Shown one piece after another: positions 38,783 through 47,611 of a stretch of DNA of 64,000 nt. The first letter of the stretch is position 1. The number at the start of each line of letters is the position of its first letter. The DNA comes from Paenibacillus ehimensis NBRC 15659 (GTDB taxonomy: Bacteria > Bacillota > Bacilli > Paenibacillales > NBRC-103111), in the NCBI RefSeq assembly GCF_004000785.1, contig NZ_BILX01000002.1:62001-126000 (forward strand), written 5' to 3'. Below the pieces are notes generated by a model. It saw only the letters and a list, made by a program, of their open reading frames with translations. It did no database searches and was not told the origin of the DNA. The translations under genes were made by a program, and so were the position numbers.

Positions 38783-39571
38783 TCAGGATATCGGATGGCG
38801 CCGTCCGGCAACCGAAGAGATGCTCAGCTTGTGCAGGCACGCTTCAATCTCGTCGCGCTTTCTGCGCATCATATCCAGCACCTCCGACACCTTCGCTTCC
38901 GGCATCCGGTACTCCGGCCCGGCGAGCGTAAGCGATGCTACGATTTCGCGCCGCTTGTTAAAAATCGGGAGTGCAATCCCGAATGTCGCATCGGAGTATT
39001 CTCCGACGGAGTAAGCCCAGCCCGCCTGGCGGATCGCCGCCAAATCCTCCAACAGCTTCTCCGGATCGATGACCGTCTTGCCGGTCTTGGGCTTCAGGCC
39101 CTTATCGATGATCGCCTCCTGATCGGCCTTCGGCAAATACGCCATAATGACCTTGTTGGAGGCTCCGGCATAGAGCGGCGTCCGGTCTCCGACCGAGGAC
39201 ATCGCATATTTGATTCGTTGCGGGCTTTCCGCGATTTCCACGCAGATGCCTTCATGATCGTCCAGCCAAGTGAGGAACACGGATTCGCCCGTTTCCTCGG
39301 ACAATGTATGCATAACGGGCAGGATCACATCGGAAATACGGAGGTTGTCCCTGATAATCGAACCGTATTCCCATAGCTTCGTTCCCAGCTCGTACTTTTT
39401 CGTTTCGTCATTCTGAATCAGGAATCCGCGGGACTCGAAGGTCGTCAAGATGCGGTGAACGATCGAGTGGCTCATATCCATCTCTTTTGCCAATTCCCGC
39501 ACGCCCCAAGACGGCGTTTCCCTTGTGAAATATTCCAAAAGCTCCAGCGCATTATCTAACGTTTTCAGCAT
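38783..39571 (-). CDS. IclR-family transcriptional regulator
   Basis: A 262-residue IclR protein. The winged helix (about 1-62: LDNALELLEYFTRETPSWGVRELAKEMDMSHSIVHRILTTFESRGFL) is followed by the GAF-like effector domain with GESVFLTWLDDHEGICVEI, PLYAGASNKVIMAYL and GIALPIFNKRREIVASLTLAGP. It lies inside the peptide operon between the OppF-type ATPase and DUF1177 genes, 46 bases after the former. It should bind the 17-bp palindrome in the operon leader (46615-46631) and respond to a pathway metabolite. That target assignment is inferred from position. Confidence 0.92.
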   Translation of the reverse strand: MLKTLDNALELLEYFTRETPSWGVRELAKEMDMSHSIVHRILTTFESRGFLIQNDETKKYELGTKLWEYGSIIRDNLRISDVILPVMHTLSEETGESVFLTWLDDHEGICVEIAESPQRIKYAMSSVGDRTPLYAGASNKVIMAYLPKADQEAIIDKGLKPKTGKTVIDPEKLLEDLAAIRQAGWAYSVGEYSDATFGIALPIFNKRREIVASLTLAGPEYRMPEAKVSEVLDMMRRKRDEIEACLHKLSISSVAGRRHPIS

Positions 39572-39617
39572 GATACTTTGCCCCCAAACCCAAAATTGCC
39601 CATCACTTTTAAATTTA

Positions 39618-40583
39618 TCATGAATACAAGTGACAAGCCACGCTGCGCCCGGGAGAGACTTCCTTCCATTCAGGGGGGACGCTCCCGCATTCGGGTTTGG
39701 CCGCCGGACACCGGGTATGGAACGCGCAGCCGGCCGGGGGGTTTTGCGGATTCGGCACGTCGCCGGTCAAGATGATTCGCTCCCGCTTCATTTCGGGATC
39801 GGGTACGGGCAGGGCTGACATCAGCGCCTGCGTGTAAGGATGCAGCGGCTTGTCGTACAGCTCCCGGGTCGGCGCCAGCTCTACCATGCGGCCCAAGTAC
39901 ATCACCCCGACCCGATCGCTGATGAACTTCACGACGGACAGATCGTGGGAAATAAACATGTACGTGAGCGAAAACTGCTCCTGCAGCTCCTGCATCAGAT
40001 TGAGCACCTGAGCCCGGATGGACACGTCCAAAGCGGATACCGGCTCGTCGCATACGATGAATTTCGGCTTGAGCGCGAGCGCGCGGGCAATCCCGATCCG
40101 CTGCCGCTGCCCGCCGGAAAACTCGTGCGGGTAACGGTGGGCATGGTACGAGGACAGTCCCACGACTTCCATCAGCTCCGCTACACGGCGCTTCAGCTCC
40201 TCCTCGGGCAGCTTCTCGTGGGTGCGCAGCGGCTCCTCCAGCGTCTGCTGCACGGTCCACCGCGGATCGAGCGAAGCGTACGGGTCCTGGAACACGATTT
40301 GCATCTTCGTCCGGAACTTGCGCATGTCTTCCGGCGACAGCTTGCGGACGTCGGTTCCCTCGAAGAAAATATCGCCCTCGGTCGGCTCGATGAGCCGCAG
40401 AATCGATCGGCCCGTCGTCGATTTGCCGCAGCCGGATTCCCCGACGATCGCCAGCGTCTCGCCTTTTTCGATGGTCAAGGTGACGCCGTCCACCGCCTTG
40501 ACGACGCCGACCTGCTTGGAAAATAAGCCTTTGCGGATCGGGTAATGCTTCTTCAGATTGCGGATTTCCAGCAATGCGCTCAT
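39618..40583 (-). CDS. Peptide ABC transporter ATPase (OppF/DppF type)
   Basis: A 321-residue ATPase. Walker [10 protein letters not shown] (about 43-51), Q-loop [13 protein letters not shown], signature [16 protein letters not shown] and Walker [15 protein letters not shown]. The C-terminal oligopeptide/dipeptide extension has [14 protein letters not shown], a Cys cluster typical of OppF-type subunits. Its ATG overlaps the stop of the partner ATPase (ATGA), so synthesis is coupled. GGAGGGG precedes the start. Much longer in-frame extensions upstream are shadows of the partner gene. Confidence 0.94.
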   Translation of the reverse strand: MSALLEIRNLKKHYPIRKGLFSKQVGVVKAVDGVTLTIEKGETLAIVGESGCGKSTTGRSILRLIEPTEGDIFFEGTDVRKLSPEDMRKFRTKMQIVFQDPYASLDPRWTVQQTLEEPLRTHEKLPEEELKRRVAELMEVVGLSSYHAHRYPHEFSGGQRQRIGIARALALKPKFIVCDEPVSALDVSIRAQVLNLMQELQEQFSLTYMFISHDLSVVKFISDRVGVMYLGRMVELAPTRELYDKPLHPYTQALMSALPVPDPEMKRERIILTGDVPNPQNPPAGCAFHTRCPAAKPECGSVPPEWKEVSPGRSVACHLYS

Positions 40584-41557
40584 AGTTTCCCCTCCTGAAC
40601 GAGCAGACAGCGGCATTTGTGCCCGGCCTCGACCTCCGTCAGCTGCGGAGGCACGGTATCGCATGCGTCCGTCCGGAAGGCGCAGCGGGGAGCGAACCGG
40701 CACCCTGTGGGCATCTCCGCCGGATTCGGCACGCTCCCGGGAATCGGCTCCAGACGGTGCTGCTCGCCCGCAAGCTGCGGCAGGGAAGCCAGCAGCCCCC
40801 GGGTGTACGGATGCTTCGGCTGCCGGAACAGCGTCTTCACGTCGGTTTCCTCGACCACCTGCCCGGCATACATCACCACGACCCGCTGGCACGTCTCCGC
40901 CACGACGCCAAGGTCGTGGGTAATGAGCAGCACCGCCGTCCCCTGCGCTTCCTGCAGCTCGCGCATCAGGTCCAGAATTTGCGCCTGAATCGTCACATCG
41001 AGCGCGGTCGTCGGCTCGTCGGCGATCAGCACCTCGGGGCCGCACGCCATCGCCATGGCGATCATGACCCGCTGCCGCATCCCGCCCGACAGCTGATGCG
41101 GATATTCCATGGCGATCTGTTCGGGACGGGGGATGCCCACCTTGGTCAGCATCTCGACCGCTTTGCTCCAGGCTTCCTTCTTGCCAAGCTTCATATGGAA
41201 GCGGACCGTCTCGGCGATTTGCGAACCGATCTTGAACACAGGATTGAGCGAAGTCATCGGCTCTTGAAAAATCATCGCCATCTTGTTGCCGCGAATTTTC
41301 CGCAGCTCCGCGGCGGACAGGGAGAGCAGGCTTGTGCCGTTATACCGGATATCTCCGCCGGCAATCCGGCTGACCCCCTTGGGAAGCAGTCCCATGATCG
41401 ACATGGAGGTAACGCTTTTGCCGCAGCCCGATTCGCCGACGACCCCCAAGGTCTCCCCCTTGCGAAGCACCAGATCGACCCCGTCGACCGCCCTCACCAC
41501 GCCGGAACGAGTGACGAACTCCGTTTGCAGTCCCTGCACCTCTAGTAAAGCGTTCAT
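40580..41557 (-). CDS. Peptide ABC transporter ATPase (OppD/DppD type)
   Basis: A 325-residue ATPase with Walker [11 protein letters not shown]-loop [14 protein letters not shown], signature [16 protein letters not shown] and Walker [15 protein letters not shown]. The C-terminal peptide-transporter extension contains [13 protein letters not shown]. It pairs with the 39618-40583 product under the DppB/DppC-type permeases of the same operon. Confidence 0.94.
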   Translation of the reverse strand: MNALLEVQGLQTEFVTRSGVVRAVDGVDLVLRKGETLGVVGESGCGKSVTSMSIMGLLPKGVSRIAGGDIRYNGTSLLSLSAAELRKIRGNKMAMIFQEPMTSLNPVFKIGSQIAETVRFHMKLGKKEAWSKAVEMLTKVGIPRPEQIAMEYPHQLSGGMRQRVMIAMAMACGPEVLIADEPTTALDVTIQAQILDLMRELQEAQGTAVLLITHDLGVVAETCQRVVVMYAGQVVEETDVKTLFRQPKHPYTRGLLASLPQLAGEQHRLEPIPGSVPNPAEMPTGCRFAPRCAFRTDACDTVPPQLTEVEAGHKCRCLLVQEGKL

Positions 41558-41590
41558 TGCCCCGTCCTCCTTTCCTGGGTGGCTTACTTG

Positions 41591-42850
41591 TTAGCTGCCG
41601 TCGGTCGTGCCCAAATATTTAATCGCGGTCAACGCGTACACTTTGGCCGCTTGAACGACCTGCCAAACCGGCGCGCGCTCGTTGAAATTATGGATCGTGG
41701 ACAGCTCCGCCGGCCCGTATTGCAGCACCGGGATCCCGTGATTGCGGAAATGGCGGGCATCGCTCGACGCCCACTGCAGCACCCCGTAAGCTTCCTTCCC
41801 GCTGACGTCCGTGATGCTTTCGACCAAATAACGCACAATCTCTTCTGTCGGCGGCGTCCAGTTCGCATTGCCCCGGAACCCGATCGGCTTCAGCTCGGCA
41901 TCGATTCCCACTTCCAGCAGCAGACGCTTCGCTTCCTTCAAAACATCGCGGTAGTCGATGCCGAACGGCACGCGCGAATCGACTTCGATCGTGCAGCGGT
42001 CCGCGACCACGTTCGCTTTCGTCCCGCCGTGAATCGTCCCGATATTGACCGTCACATGATCGTAAACGGCGCTGACATCGGTCGATTCCCGCTCGCGGAC
42101 ATAGTTCTTCGAAATTTCGATAATGTCGCGCATTTCCTCGGGAATGTTCGGCTTCATGTCCGTCAGCCGCTGCAGCACCTCGACCGCTTTGGCCGCCTTG
42201 ACGATCGCGCTGTCGCCCTTGAACGGCGACAGGCTGCCGTGGCCCGGCGTGCCCTCAACCGTCAATTCGAACCAGCTGCTGCCTTTTTGCCCGATGGTCG
42301 GATGCTCTGGCGAGGAAGGCTCGGCGATAACCGCCGCCGTCCCCGTAATCAAGCCCCGTTCCAATACCCACGGAACGCCGAAATGCCCTCCGGTCTCCTC
42401 GTCCGGCACGATAAACAAGGACAGCTCGCCCGCCAGCGGCACGCCCAGCCGTTTCAGCAGCGCGGTGACGAAGATCAGCCCGCCCAAGCCGCATTTCATG
42501 TCCGAAGCGCCCCGGCCGAGAATATAGCCGTCCTTCACCTCCCCGGCGAAGGGAGGGAAGTCCCAGCGGGACAAGTCGCCCGCCGGTACGACATCGGTGT
42601 GCCCGCAGAAAAGCAGGTGCTTGTCGCTCTTCGTCCCCACGGTGGACAGCAGATTGAACATATGCTGCTCCGACTCATGGGCGGTCGTCCCGATTCCGGC
42701 TTCCTTCAAGTAGCCGGTAATAAACTTGCTGATGTCGCGGGTATCGCCCGGCGGATTTTCGCTTGGAAATTGAATCAGTTTACAGCACAAGTCTATAAGC
42801 TCGTCCTGACGTTTATCGATTTCTTCCAGTACGATTTTTTTCCAATCCAT
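41591..42850 (-). CDS. M20 family metallohydrolase (ArgE/DapE/ACY1-like)
   Basis: A 419-residue di-zinc amidohydrolase. The metal and catalytic motifs are CGHTDVVP (His, catalytic Asp), GRGASDMKCG (bridging Asp), PDEETGG (catalytic and metal Glu), IAEPS (metal) and the C-terminal TIHNFNERA (His). The lid/dimerisation domain lies between about 195 and 305. The family removes acyl groups from, or hydrolyses, N-acyl amino acids and dipeptides. Lying between the binding protein and the ATPases of a peptide importer, it likely processes the imported compound. Exact substrate unknown. Confidence 0.92.
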   Translation of the reverse strand: MDWKKIVLEEIDKRQDELIDLCCKLIQFPSENPPGDTRDISKFITGYLKEAGIGTTAHESEQHMFNLLSTVGTKSDKHLLFCGHTDVVPAGDLSRWDFPPFAGEVKDGYILGRGASDMKCGLGGLIFVTALLKRLGVPLAGELSLFIVPDEETGGHFGVPWVLERGLITGTAAVIAEPSSPEHPTIGQKGSSWFELTVEGTPGHGSLSPFKGDSAIVKAAKAVEVLQRLTDMKPNIPEEMRDIIEISKNYVRERESTDVSAVYDHVTVNIGTIHGGTKANVVADRCTIEVDSRVPFGIDYRDVLKEAKRLLLEVGIDAELKPIGFRGNANWTPPTEEIVRYLVESITDVSGKEAYGVLQWASSDARHFRNHGIPVLQYGPAELSTIHNFNERAPVWQVVQAAKVYALTAIKYLGTTDGS

Positions 42851-42879
42851 CGCACAGCCTTCCCTTCTCCTTGAAACTG

Positions 42880-44469
42880 TTACTGCCCCTTGCTCATCGG
42901 ATAGAAGCGGAGAATTTCATCCGGGTAGTACACGTAGCCCTTCAGGTTCTTGTTCATCCCCACAATGCGGTTGTATTCGTACAGGTACAGCCAAGGCGCG
43001 TCCGCCGTAATCAGCTCCTGCGCTTGCTTGTACAGCTCGTTGCGCTTGGCTTGATCCGCTTCGTTGTTCGCTTTCTCCCACAGCTCGTCGACCTTCGCGT
43101 TCTTGTAGTTTCCGTAGTTCGAGGTGCCTTTTCCGTACAGCAGGAAGCCCAGATGGTAGCTCGGATCGTTGACGAAAGACGTCCATTTGGAAATATAAGC
43201 CGTCAGGTTGCGCTCCCTTTGCATTTGCAGGAATTGGGCGCGCGCGACCTTCTGGATGTTCATCGTCACGCCGATTTTGGCGAATTCGGCCTGCATCAGG
43301 ACGGCGTCGTCCTCCCAGTCCTGGAAGCCCGATCCAAGCGTGAGGTCGAAGCTGAGCCCGTTCTCGTAGCCGGCTTCTTTCAGCAGCTGCTTCGCTTTGT
43401 CCAAGTCGTGCTTATAGATAAATCCGGAATCGGAGTACCCCGGCGTATTGCTTGGCACCGCACTCTTCAACGGCTTGGCCTGATCGTACATGACATCGTG
43501 CACCAACTGATCATAAGGAACCGCATACGCAAGCGCTTGTCTGACTTTCACATTGTCGAACGGCTTCTTGGTCGTGTTAAGCGCAAAATACAGAATCCGG
43601 TTGCTCGCATCGGACTTGACCGTCAGGTTGGCGTTGTTCTTCAGATCGGCAACGTCCTTCGGAGGAATCTCGATCGCCAGGTCGACATCGCCTTTGCCAA
43701 GCAGCATGACCCGGTTCGAAGCTTCCTTCAGAAACTTCATCGTCACTTTGTCCACCTGGGGAGCGCCCTGCCAGTAGTTTTTGTTCGCCGTCATGACGGC
43801 TTCCGAAGCCGGGTCCCATTTCTCGATGGTGAACGGACCGGAGCCGGCCGCATTTTTGGCCAAGAAGTCGTTGCCCTTTTCCTTGACCACTTTGTCGTCG
43901 AGAATGGAGAAGTTATATAGTGCCAGCATTTGCAGGAACATATGGTTTTCTTTTTCCAGCTGAATGCTGATGGTCTGCGCGTCTTTCACGGTGTAAGCTT
44001 TGATGCCGGACAATTGGTAGAGGAAGCTGCCCGCTTTGGAGTTTTTCAGATGATCGAGCGAAAAAGCGACCGAATCCGCCGTGACCGGATTCCCGCTCTG
44101 GAACTTGGCGTTCTCCTGCAGCTGGAAGGTGTAAGTCAGCTTATCGTCGGATACCGTCCAGCTTTTGGCCAGCATCGGCTTGATCTCGTCGGTCTTCGCC
44201 ACCTGCCCGCCGTCCACGGTTTTAACCCCGTACGTTACCAATTGGTCATACGCGGCGACGACCAGCGTGTCGGAGGTCAGATCGCTCGCTTCGGCCGGGT
44301 CCATGGTCGTGCCGCCTTCCGAGTAAGCGATCGTAATGATCTTGTCCTTCTTGCTTTGCTCCGGCGCGGCGGAGGCGTCCGGCTTCTGGTTCGCATTCGG
44401 GCTGCAGCCCAAGGCCGTCAAGAGCAGTGCGCTTGCGGCAAGTCCGGCTAACCATTGGTGCTTCTTCAT
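42880..44469 (-). CDS. Peptide ABC transporter substrate-binding lipoprotein (SBP family 5)
   Basis: A 529-residue DppA/OppA-like lipoprotein. The signal peptide has lipobox TALGC (Cys22). The mature part starts with ITIAYSEGGTTMDPAEASD, the family-5 opening, with later AKSWTVSDDKLTYTFQLQENAKFQSGNPVTADSVAFSL and PKDVADLKNNANLTV. GAGGGGGAAG precedes the ATG. Third gene of the operon after the two permeases. The ligand may be a peptide, an N-acylated amino acid or similar, judged by the M20/M29/AroM neighbours. Confidence 0.93.
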   Translation of the reverse strand: MKKHQWLAGLAASALLLTALGCSPNANQKPDASAAPEQSKKDKIITIAYSEGGTTMDPAEASDLTSDTLVVAAYDQLVTYGVKTVDGGQVAKTDEIKPMLAKSWTVSDDKLTYTFQLQENAKFQSGNPVTADSVAFSLDHLKNSKAGSFLYQLSGIKAYTVKDAQTISIQLEKENHMFLQMLALYNFSILDDKVVKEKGNDFLAKNAAGSGPFTIEKWDPASEAVMTANKNYWQGAPQVDKVTMKFLKEASNRVMLLGKGDVDLAIEIPPKDVADLKNNANLTVKSDASNRILYFALNTTKKPFDNVKVRQALAYAVPYDQLVHDVMYDQAKPLKSAVPSNTPGYSDSGFIYKHDLDKAKQLLKEAGYENGLSFDLTLGSGFQDWEDDAVLMQAEFAKIGVTMNIQKVARAQFLQMQRERNLTAYISKWTSFVNDPSYHLGFLLYGKGTSNYGNYKNAKVDELWEKANNEADQAKRNELYKQAQELITADAPWLYLYEYNRIVGMNKNLKGYVYYPDEILRFYPMSKGQ

Positions 44470-44513
44470 GTGTTCTTCCCCCTCAAAGTTGTCAGATGGT
44501 CCAGCGTATAAAG

Positions 44514-45413
44514 TTACTTGCTTGAGCGAAGCCTCGGGTCCAGAACGTCGCGCAGACCGTCGCCAAGCAAATTAAAACCGAGAATCGAAGTGGCGATGGC
44601 TAATCCCGGAAAAGTAACGATCCACCAATCGCCGGAAATAATGTAGCCGCGGCCTTCGGAAATCATGGCGCCCCATTCCGCCGTCGGCGGCTTGACTCCG
44701 AGCCCGAGGAAATTCAGGCTGGCCGCCGTCAGGATCGCGAAGCCCATGCCAAGCGTTACCCGCACCATGAGCGGAGCCAGGGCGTTGGGAAAAATGTGGC
44801 GGAACAAAATGACGGAGTCTTTCAAGCCGATCGCCCGCCCCGCTTCGACGAACTCTTTCTCCCGCAGCGAAATGGTCTGCCCGTGCATCAGCCGCGCGAA
44901 TTCGGGGACGCCGACGATGCCGACCGCGATCATCGCGCTGGTCAGTCCCGGCCCCATGGAAGCGGCGATCGCCATCGCCAGCACCAGAGAAGGAAAAGCG
45001 AGCAGCATGTCCATGATCCGCATGATGATATTGCCGGGCATCCCGCCGTAATAAGCGGCGATCCCGCCCAGCGGAACGCCCACGCAGAAGGAAATCCCCA
45101 CAGCGATCAGACCGGACCAAATCGTAATTTGCGCTCCGTAGAGCACCCGGCTGAGGATATCCCGGCCGAAATTGTCCGTGCCGAACCAATGCGCCGCGCT
45201 CGGGGCCTGCAGCTTGACGGCCGTATTCGTCTCGTTCGGACCATACGGAGCGATGGCCGGCGCAAGCAGAGCCAATACGGACCAGATAACAATAAACGCA
45301 AGGCCGACCACGGCCAGCCGGTTGCGAAGCAGCAGTCTGAGCGTCGCCGCCGCCTTGCTGCCTTCCCGCGTCTTCGCCTGAGCGGCCGGAATGGAAGCTG
45401 TAAATTTACTCAC
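44514..45413 (-). CDS. Peptide ABC transporter permease (DppC/OppC type)
   Basis: A 299-residue permease with a cytoplasmic N-terminus, six or so membrane helices and the OppC-type periplasmic loop (GPNETNTAVKLQAPSAAHWFGTDNFGRDILSRVLYGAQ). The EAA coupling motif reads EFVEAGRAIGLKDSVILFRHIFPNALAPL. GTG start with AAAGGAGAG. It partners the DppB-type permease 26 bases upstream. Confidence 0.94.
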   Translation of the reverse strand: MSKFTASIPAAQAKTREGSKAAATLRLLLRNRLAVVGLAFIVIWSVLALLAPAIAPYGPNETNTAVKLQAPSAAHWFGTDNFGRDILSRVLYGAQITIWSGLIAVGISFCVGVPLGGIAAYYGGMPGNIIMRIMDMLLAFPSLVLAMAIAASMGPGLTSAMIAVGIVGVPEFARLMHGQTISLREKEFVEAGRAIGLKDSVILFRHIFPNALAPLMVRVTLGMGFAILTAASLNFLGLGVKPPTAEWGAMISEGRGYIISGDWWIVTFPGLAIATSILGFNLLGDGLRDVLDPRLRSSK

Positions 45414-45439
45414 GTGTCGATCTCTCCTTTCCCCGGCGG

Positions 45440-46453
45440 TTATTCGTATCGAATTCGCGGATCAATGAATCCGTAGAGCAGGTCCACCGTCAAATTGATG
45501 ACGCTGTACAAAACGGCGCTGATTAGCGTAAACGCCTGAATGGGCGCATAATCGGTCGCCAGGATGGATTCGGTCACATAGCCGCCGATCCCCGGCCAAG
45601 CGAAGATCGTCTCGGTAATGACCGCGCCGCCCAGCAGATAGCCGAACTGCAAGCCGAGTACGGTCAACGTAGGAATCAGCGCGTTCACGAGGGCGTGCTT
45701 TAAAATGACGGTGCGTTCGTAAATCCCTTTGGCCCGGGCCGTCCGGATAAAATCCTGTCCGATCACTTCCAGCATGCTGGAGCGCATCATGCGGGCGATG
45801 ATCGCCATCGTCCCGGTGCTGAGACAGATCGCAGGCAAAATCAGATGTGACAGCGCTTTCTGAAAGGCAATGAAGTCCCCCGAAAGCAAGCTGTCGATCA
45901 GGTATAATCCGGTAACATGGGTAGGCGGGTTGATGTCTTCGCCGATGCGGCCCAGCGGCGCCGGGGCCCAGCCTAATTTGGAATAAAAAATGGAGATGAG
46001 GATCAATCCGAGCCAGAAGACGGGAACACAGGCTCCGATAAGCGAGAAAATACGCGAAATGTGGTCGACGGCCGATTCTTTCTTCGTAGCGGCGATAATA
46101 CCGACGGGAACGGCGACGAGGACGGCAATGATGAAGCTCGCAATAGTCAGCTCCAGCGTGGCGGGGAACCGTGTGGCAAAATCGCCGAGCACCGTATTGC
46201 CCGTATGCCAGGCCAGTCCGAAATCCCCTTGCAGCAGCTGCTTGACGTAATCGATAAATTGCACATAGAGCGGATCGTTCAGCCCCATTTCTTGACGAAT
46301 TTTCTCGACCACGGCCGGAGGGGCTTGTTCGCCTGCCAGCATCACCGCCGGATCGCCGGGCAGGACTCGCGAGATAATGAATGTAATGAGCGCGATGCCG
46401 ATCAGCCCCGGAATCATGAACACGATTCGCCGAAGGATGTAGTTAACCACCAT
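45440..46453 (-). CDS. Peptide ABC transporter permease (DppB/OppB type)
   Basis: A 337-residue permease. The N-terminus MVVNYILRRIVFMIPGLIGIALITFIISRVLPGDPA is the DppB hallmark. The EAA motif is DFIRTARAKGIYERTVILKHALVNALIPTL, followed by LGGAVITETIFAWPGIGGY. It is first in the ten-gene operon; GGGGGTAAG precedes the ATG. A leader of about 200 bases separates it from the promoter at 46665-46692. Confidence 0.94.
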   Translation of the reverse strand: MVVNYILRRIVFMIPGLIGIALITFIISRVLPGDPAVMLAGEQAPPAVVEKIRQEMGLNDPLYVQFIDYVKQLLQGDFGLAWHTGNTVLGDFATRFPATLELTIASFIIAVLVAVPVGIIAATKKESAVDHISRIFSLIGACVPVFWLGLILISIFYSKLGWAPAPLGRIGEDINPPTHVTGLYLIDSLLSGDFIAFQKALSHLILPAICLSTGTMAIIARMMRSSMLEVIGQDFIRTARAKGIYERTVILKHALVNALIPTLTVLGLQFGYLLGGAVITETIFAWPGIGGYVTESILATDYAPIQAFTLISAVLYSVINLTVDLLYGFIDPRIRYE

Positions 46454-46614
46454 CTCTTACCCCCTTTTTGTAAAAAAATCAGTAACGGCATAGCGGCTCT
46501 GGTACGCCTGGAAGGAAAGGTTCATGCAGCGCCGTCGTTCATCCCAAACGGGGCTCCCCGCGTCACTTCCGGGCTCCATGACGATGGAAGCTTATAAGTC
46601 GTCCCTCCCTTTTT

Positions 46615-46631
46615 GTACCGATTATCGGTAC
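46615..46631. promoter_or_regulatory. Palindromic operator in the peptide-operon leader
   Basis: GTACCGATTATCGGTAC has perfect 8-bp arms around one central base. It lies about 30-45 bases downstream of the probable transcription start, a roadblock position. The IclR protein of the same operon is the obvious candidate to bind it. Confidence 0.7.
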
Positions 46632-46664
46632 AGTGGTTCTTTTTTAAATTTTTTGTTAATTTTG

Positions 46665-46692
46665 ATTATACTCACTTTTCTTAAAAAATCAA
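46665..46692 (-). promoter_or_regulatory. Promoter of the peptide operon
   Basis: Minus-strand -35 TTGATT (46692-46687), 16-bp spacer, perfect -10 TATAAT (46670-46665). The 46454-46891 gap otherwise holds the palindrome, a GC-rich leader and the orphan hairpin at 46766-46799. Confidence 0.8.
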
Positions 46693-46762
46693 TCGTTTTT
46701 CACAGCTTTTTTGACTGCCTATGTAAGTTAAGGTGACACAAAAATTTACCAAGGTACAAAAA

Positions 46763-46799
46763 ATCAGCCCTACGGGACCGTTTTCGATCCTGTAAGGCT
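46763..46799 (-). terminator. Orphan minus-strand terminator
   Basis: Minus strand AGCCTTACAGG pairs with CCCGTAGGGCT (wobbles) and continues into TTTTTTG. No minus-strand gene lies upstream before uppP, so it would stop antisense transcription through the spore-coat genes or shield the operon promoter. Confidence 0.55.
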
Positions 46800-46891
46800 G
46801 CAGCTTATCTCCATTTTCCGCCAAGCATATTCGGCCCTGAATAGCTCATTCTATACCATGTACGCCAATTCACCAGAAAAGGAGCGAACTT

Positions 46892-47197
46892 ATGCCAGCG
46901 ACGATGACCCCTCCCGCTCAGCAGACGCAGCCGCCGATTCCCGTTCCGCCGCGCGTGATTACCACGAAAGATTTGCTCTACCTGAAGGATGCGCTGTCTT
47001 GGGAGCTCTCGGCCTTCAAGAAATTTCATTTTTTTGCCCAGCAGGCGACGAATCCGCAAATCAAGCAGGCGCTCGACAAAGCCGGGCAGATGCATCAGCG
47101 CCATTATGAAAAGCTGCTTACGCATCTGCAAGTGAACAACACCGCCGCTATGGCCAACCTGCCCCGTCCGCAGCAGTCGCAGCAGGCGTCCCAATAA
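46892..47197 (+). CDS. Small spore-coat-associated protein (Coat F-like half)
   Basis: A 101-residue protein with a Pro/Gln-rich N-terminus (MPATMTPPAQQTQPPIPVPP) and a two-helix domain (about 24-80: TTKDLLYLKDALSWELSAFKKFHFFAQQATNPQIKQALDKAGQMHQRHYEKLLTHL, ferritin-like spacing of Glu/His). The tail is Gln/Ser-rich. Its pairing with a Coat F-type gene 24 bases downstream suggests a spore coat or forespore protein. AAAGGAG precedes the ATG. Assignment rests on composition and neighbour more than on a clear motif. Confidence 0.75.
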   Translation: MPATMTPPAQQTQPPIPVPPRVITTKDLLYLKDALSWELSAFKKFHFFAQQATNPQIKQALDKAGQMHQRHYEKLLTHLQVNNTAAMANLPRPQQSQQASQ

Positions 47198-47221
47198 TTC
47201 CAAGCAAGGAGGATGCACCCG

Positions 47222-47566
47222 ATGCCAGGCCAGCAAGCCCAAAACCCTAATGAAATCGGCAACCCGCAATCCGGACAGCTGCCGCAGGTCAAAGGACCGG
47301 AGATGAACGACCGCGACTTCCTTAATGACGGACTTGCCACATGCAAATTATTGACCGACAATTTCAACGTGGCCGTCCGCGAGGCCAGCCACGAGCAGCT
47401 TCATGCCGATATGCTCCAAATTTTGACGGAAACGCATCAAAGCGCACGCGACCTGTTCAACCTGATGTTCCAGAACGGCTGGTACAAGCTCGAGGCCGAG
47501 GAGCAGCAGAAGATTCAGCAAGCGCAGCAGCAGTTTAGCGGCTATTCCTCGCAGTTCCCTTATTAA
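47222..47566 (+). CDS. Coat F-type spore coat protein
   Basis: A 114-residue protein with the CotF domain. NDRDFLNDGLATCKLLTDNFNVAVREASHEQLHADMLQILTETHQSARDLFNLMFQNGWYKLEAEEQQKI (about 28-97) gives a helical hairpin with conserved LNDxL and MFxxGWY features. The C-terminus is Gln/Ser/Tyr-rich. GGAGG precedes the ATG at 47222 by 9 bases, which rules out the ATG at 47213 inside that spacing. Operon with the preceding gene, closed by a terminator. Expected in the mother cell late in sporulation. Confidence 0.85.
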   Translation: MPGQQAQNPNEIGNPQSGQLPQVKGPEMNDRDFLNDGLATCKLLTDNFNVAVREASHEQLHADMLQILTETHQSARDLFNLMFQNGWYKLEAEEQQKIQQAQQQFSGYSSQFPY

Positions 47567-47575
47567 GTGATAGGA

Positions 47576-47609
47576 AGGCTCCTGCCTTTTGCGGCGGGAG
47601 CCTGTTTTT
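47576..47609. terminator. Terminator between coat genes and uppP
   Basis: AGGCTCCTGCC-TTTTGC-GGCGGGAGCCT-GTTTTT, an 11-bp stem with one wobble. It serves the convergent genes on both sides. Confidence 0.85.
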
Positions 47610-47611
47610 GT

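Noticed and set aside
39618-41045. N-terminal extension of the OppF-type ATPase to 475 codons
   Set aside because: The extra 154 codons lie in the other frame of the OppD-type gene; the ATG at 40583 has a good ribosome binding site and begins the ABC fold.
46474-46596. A 40-codon frame in the leader of the peptide operon ending at the dppB-type ribosome binding site
   Set aside because: It lacks a Shine-Dalgarno and its composition is unremarkable, so I do not claim an upstream ORF, although coupling cannot be excluded.
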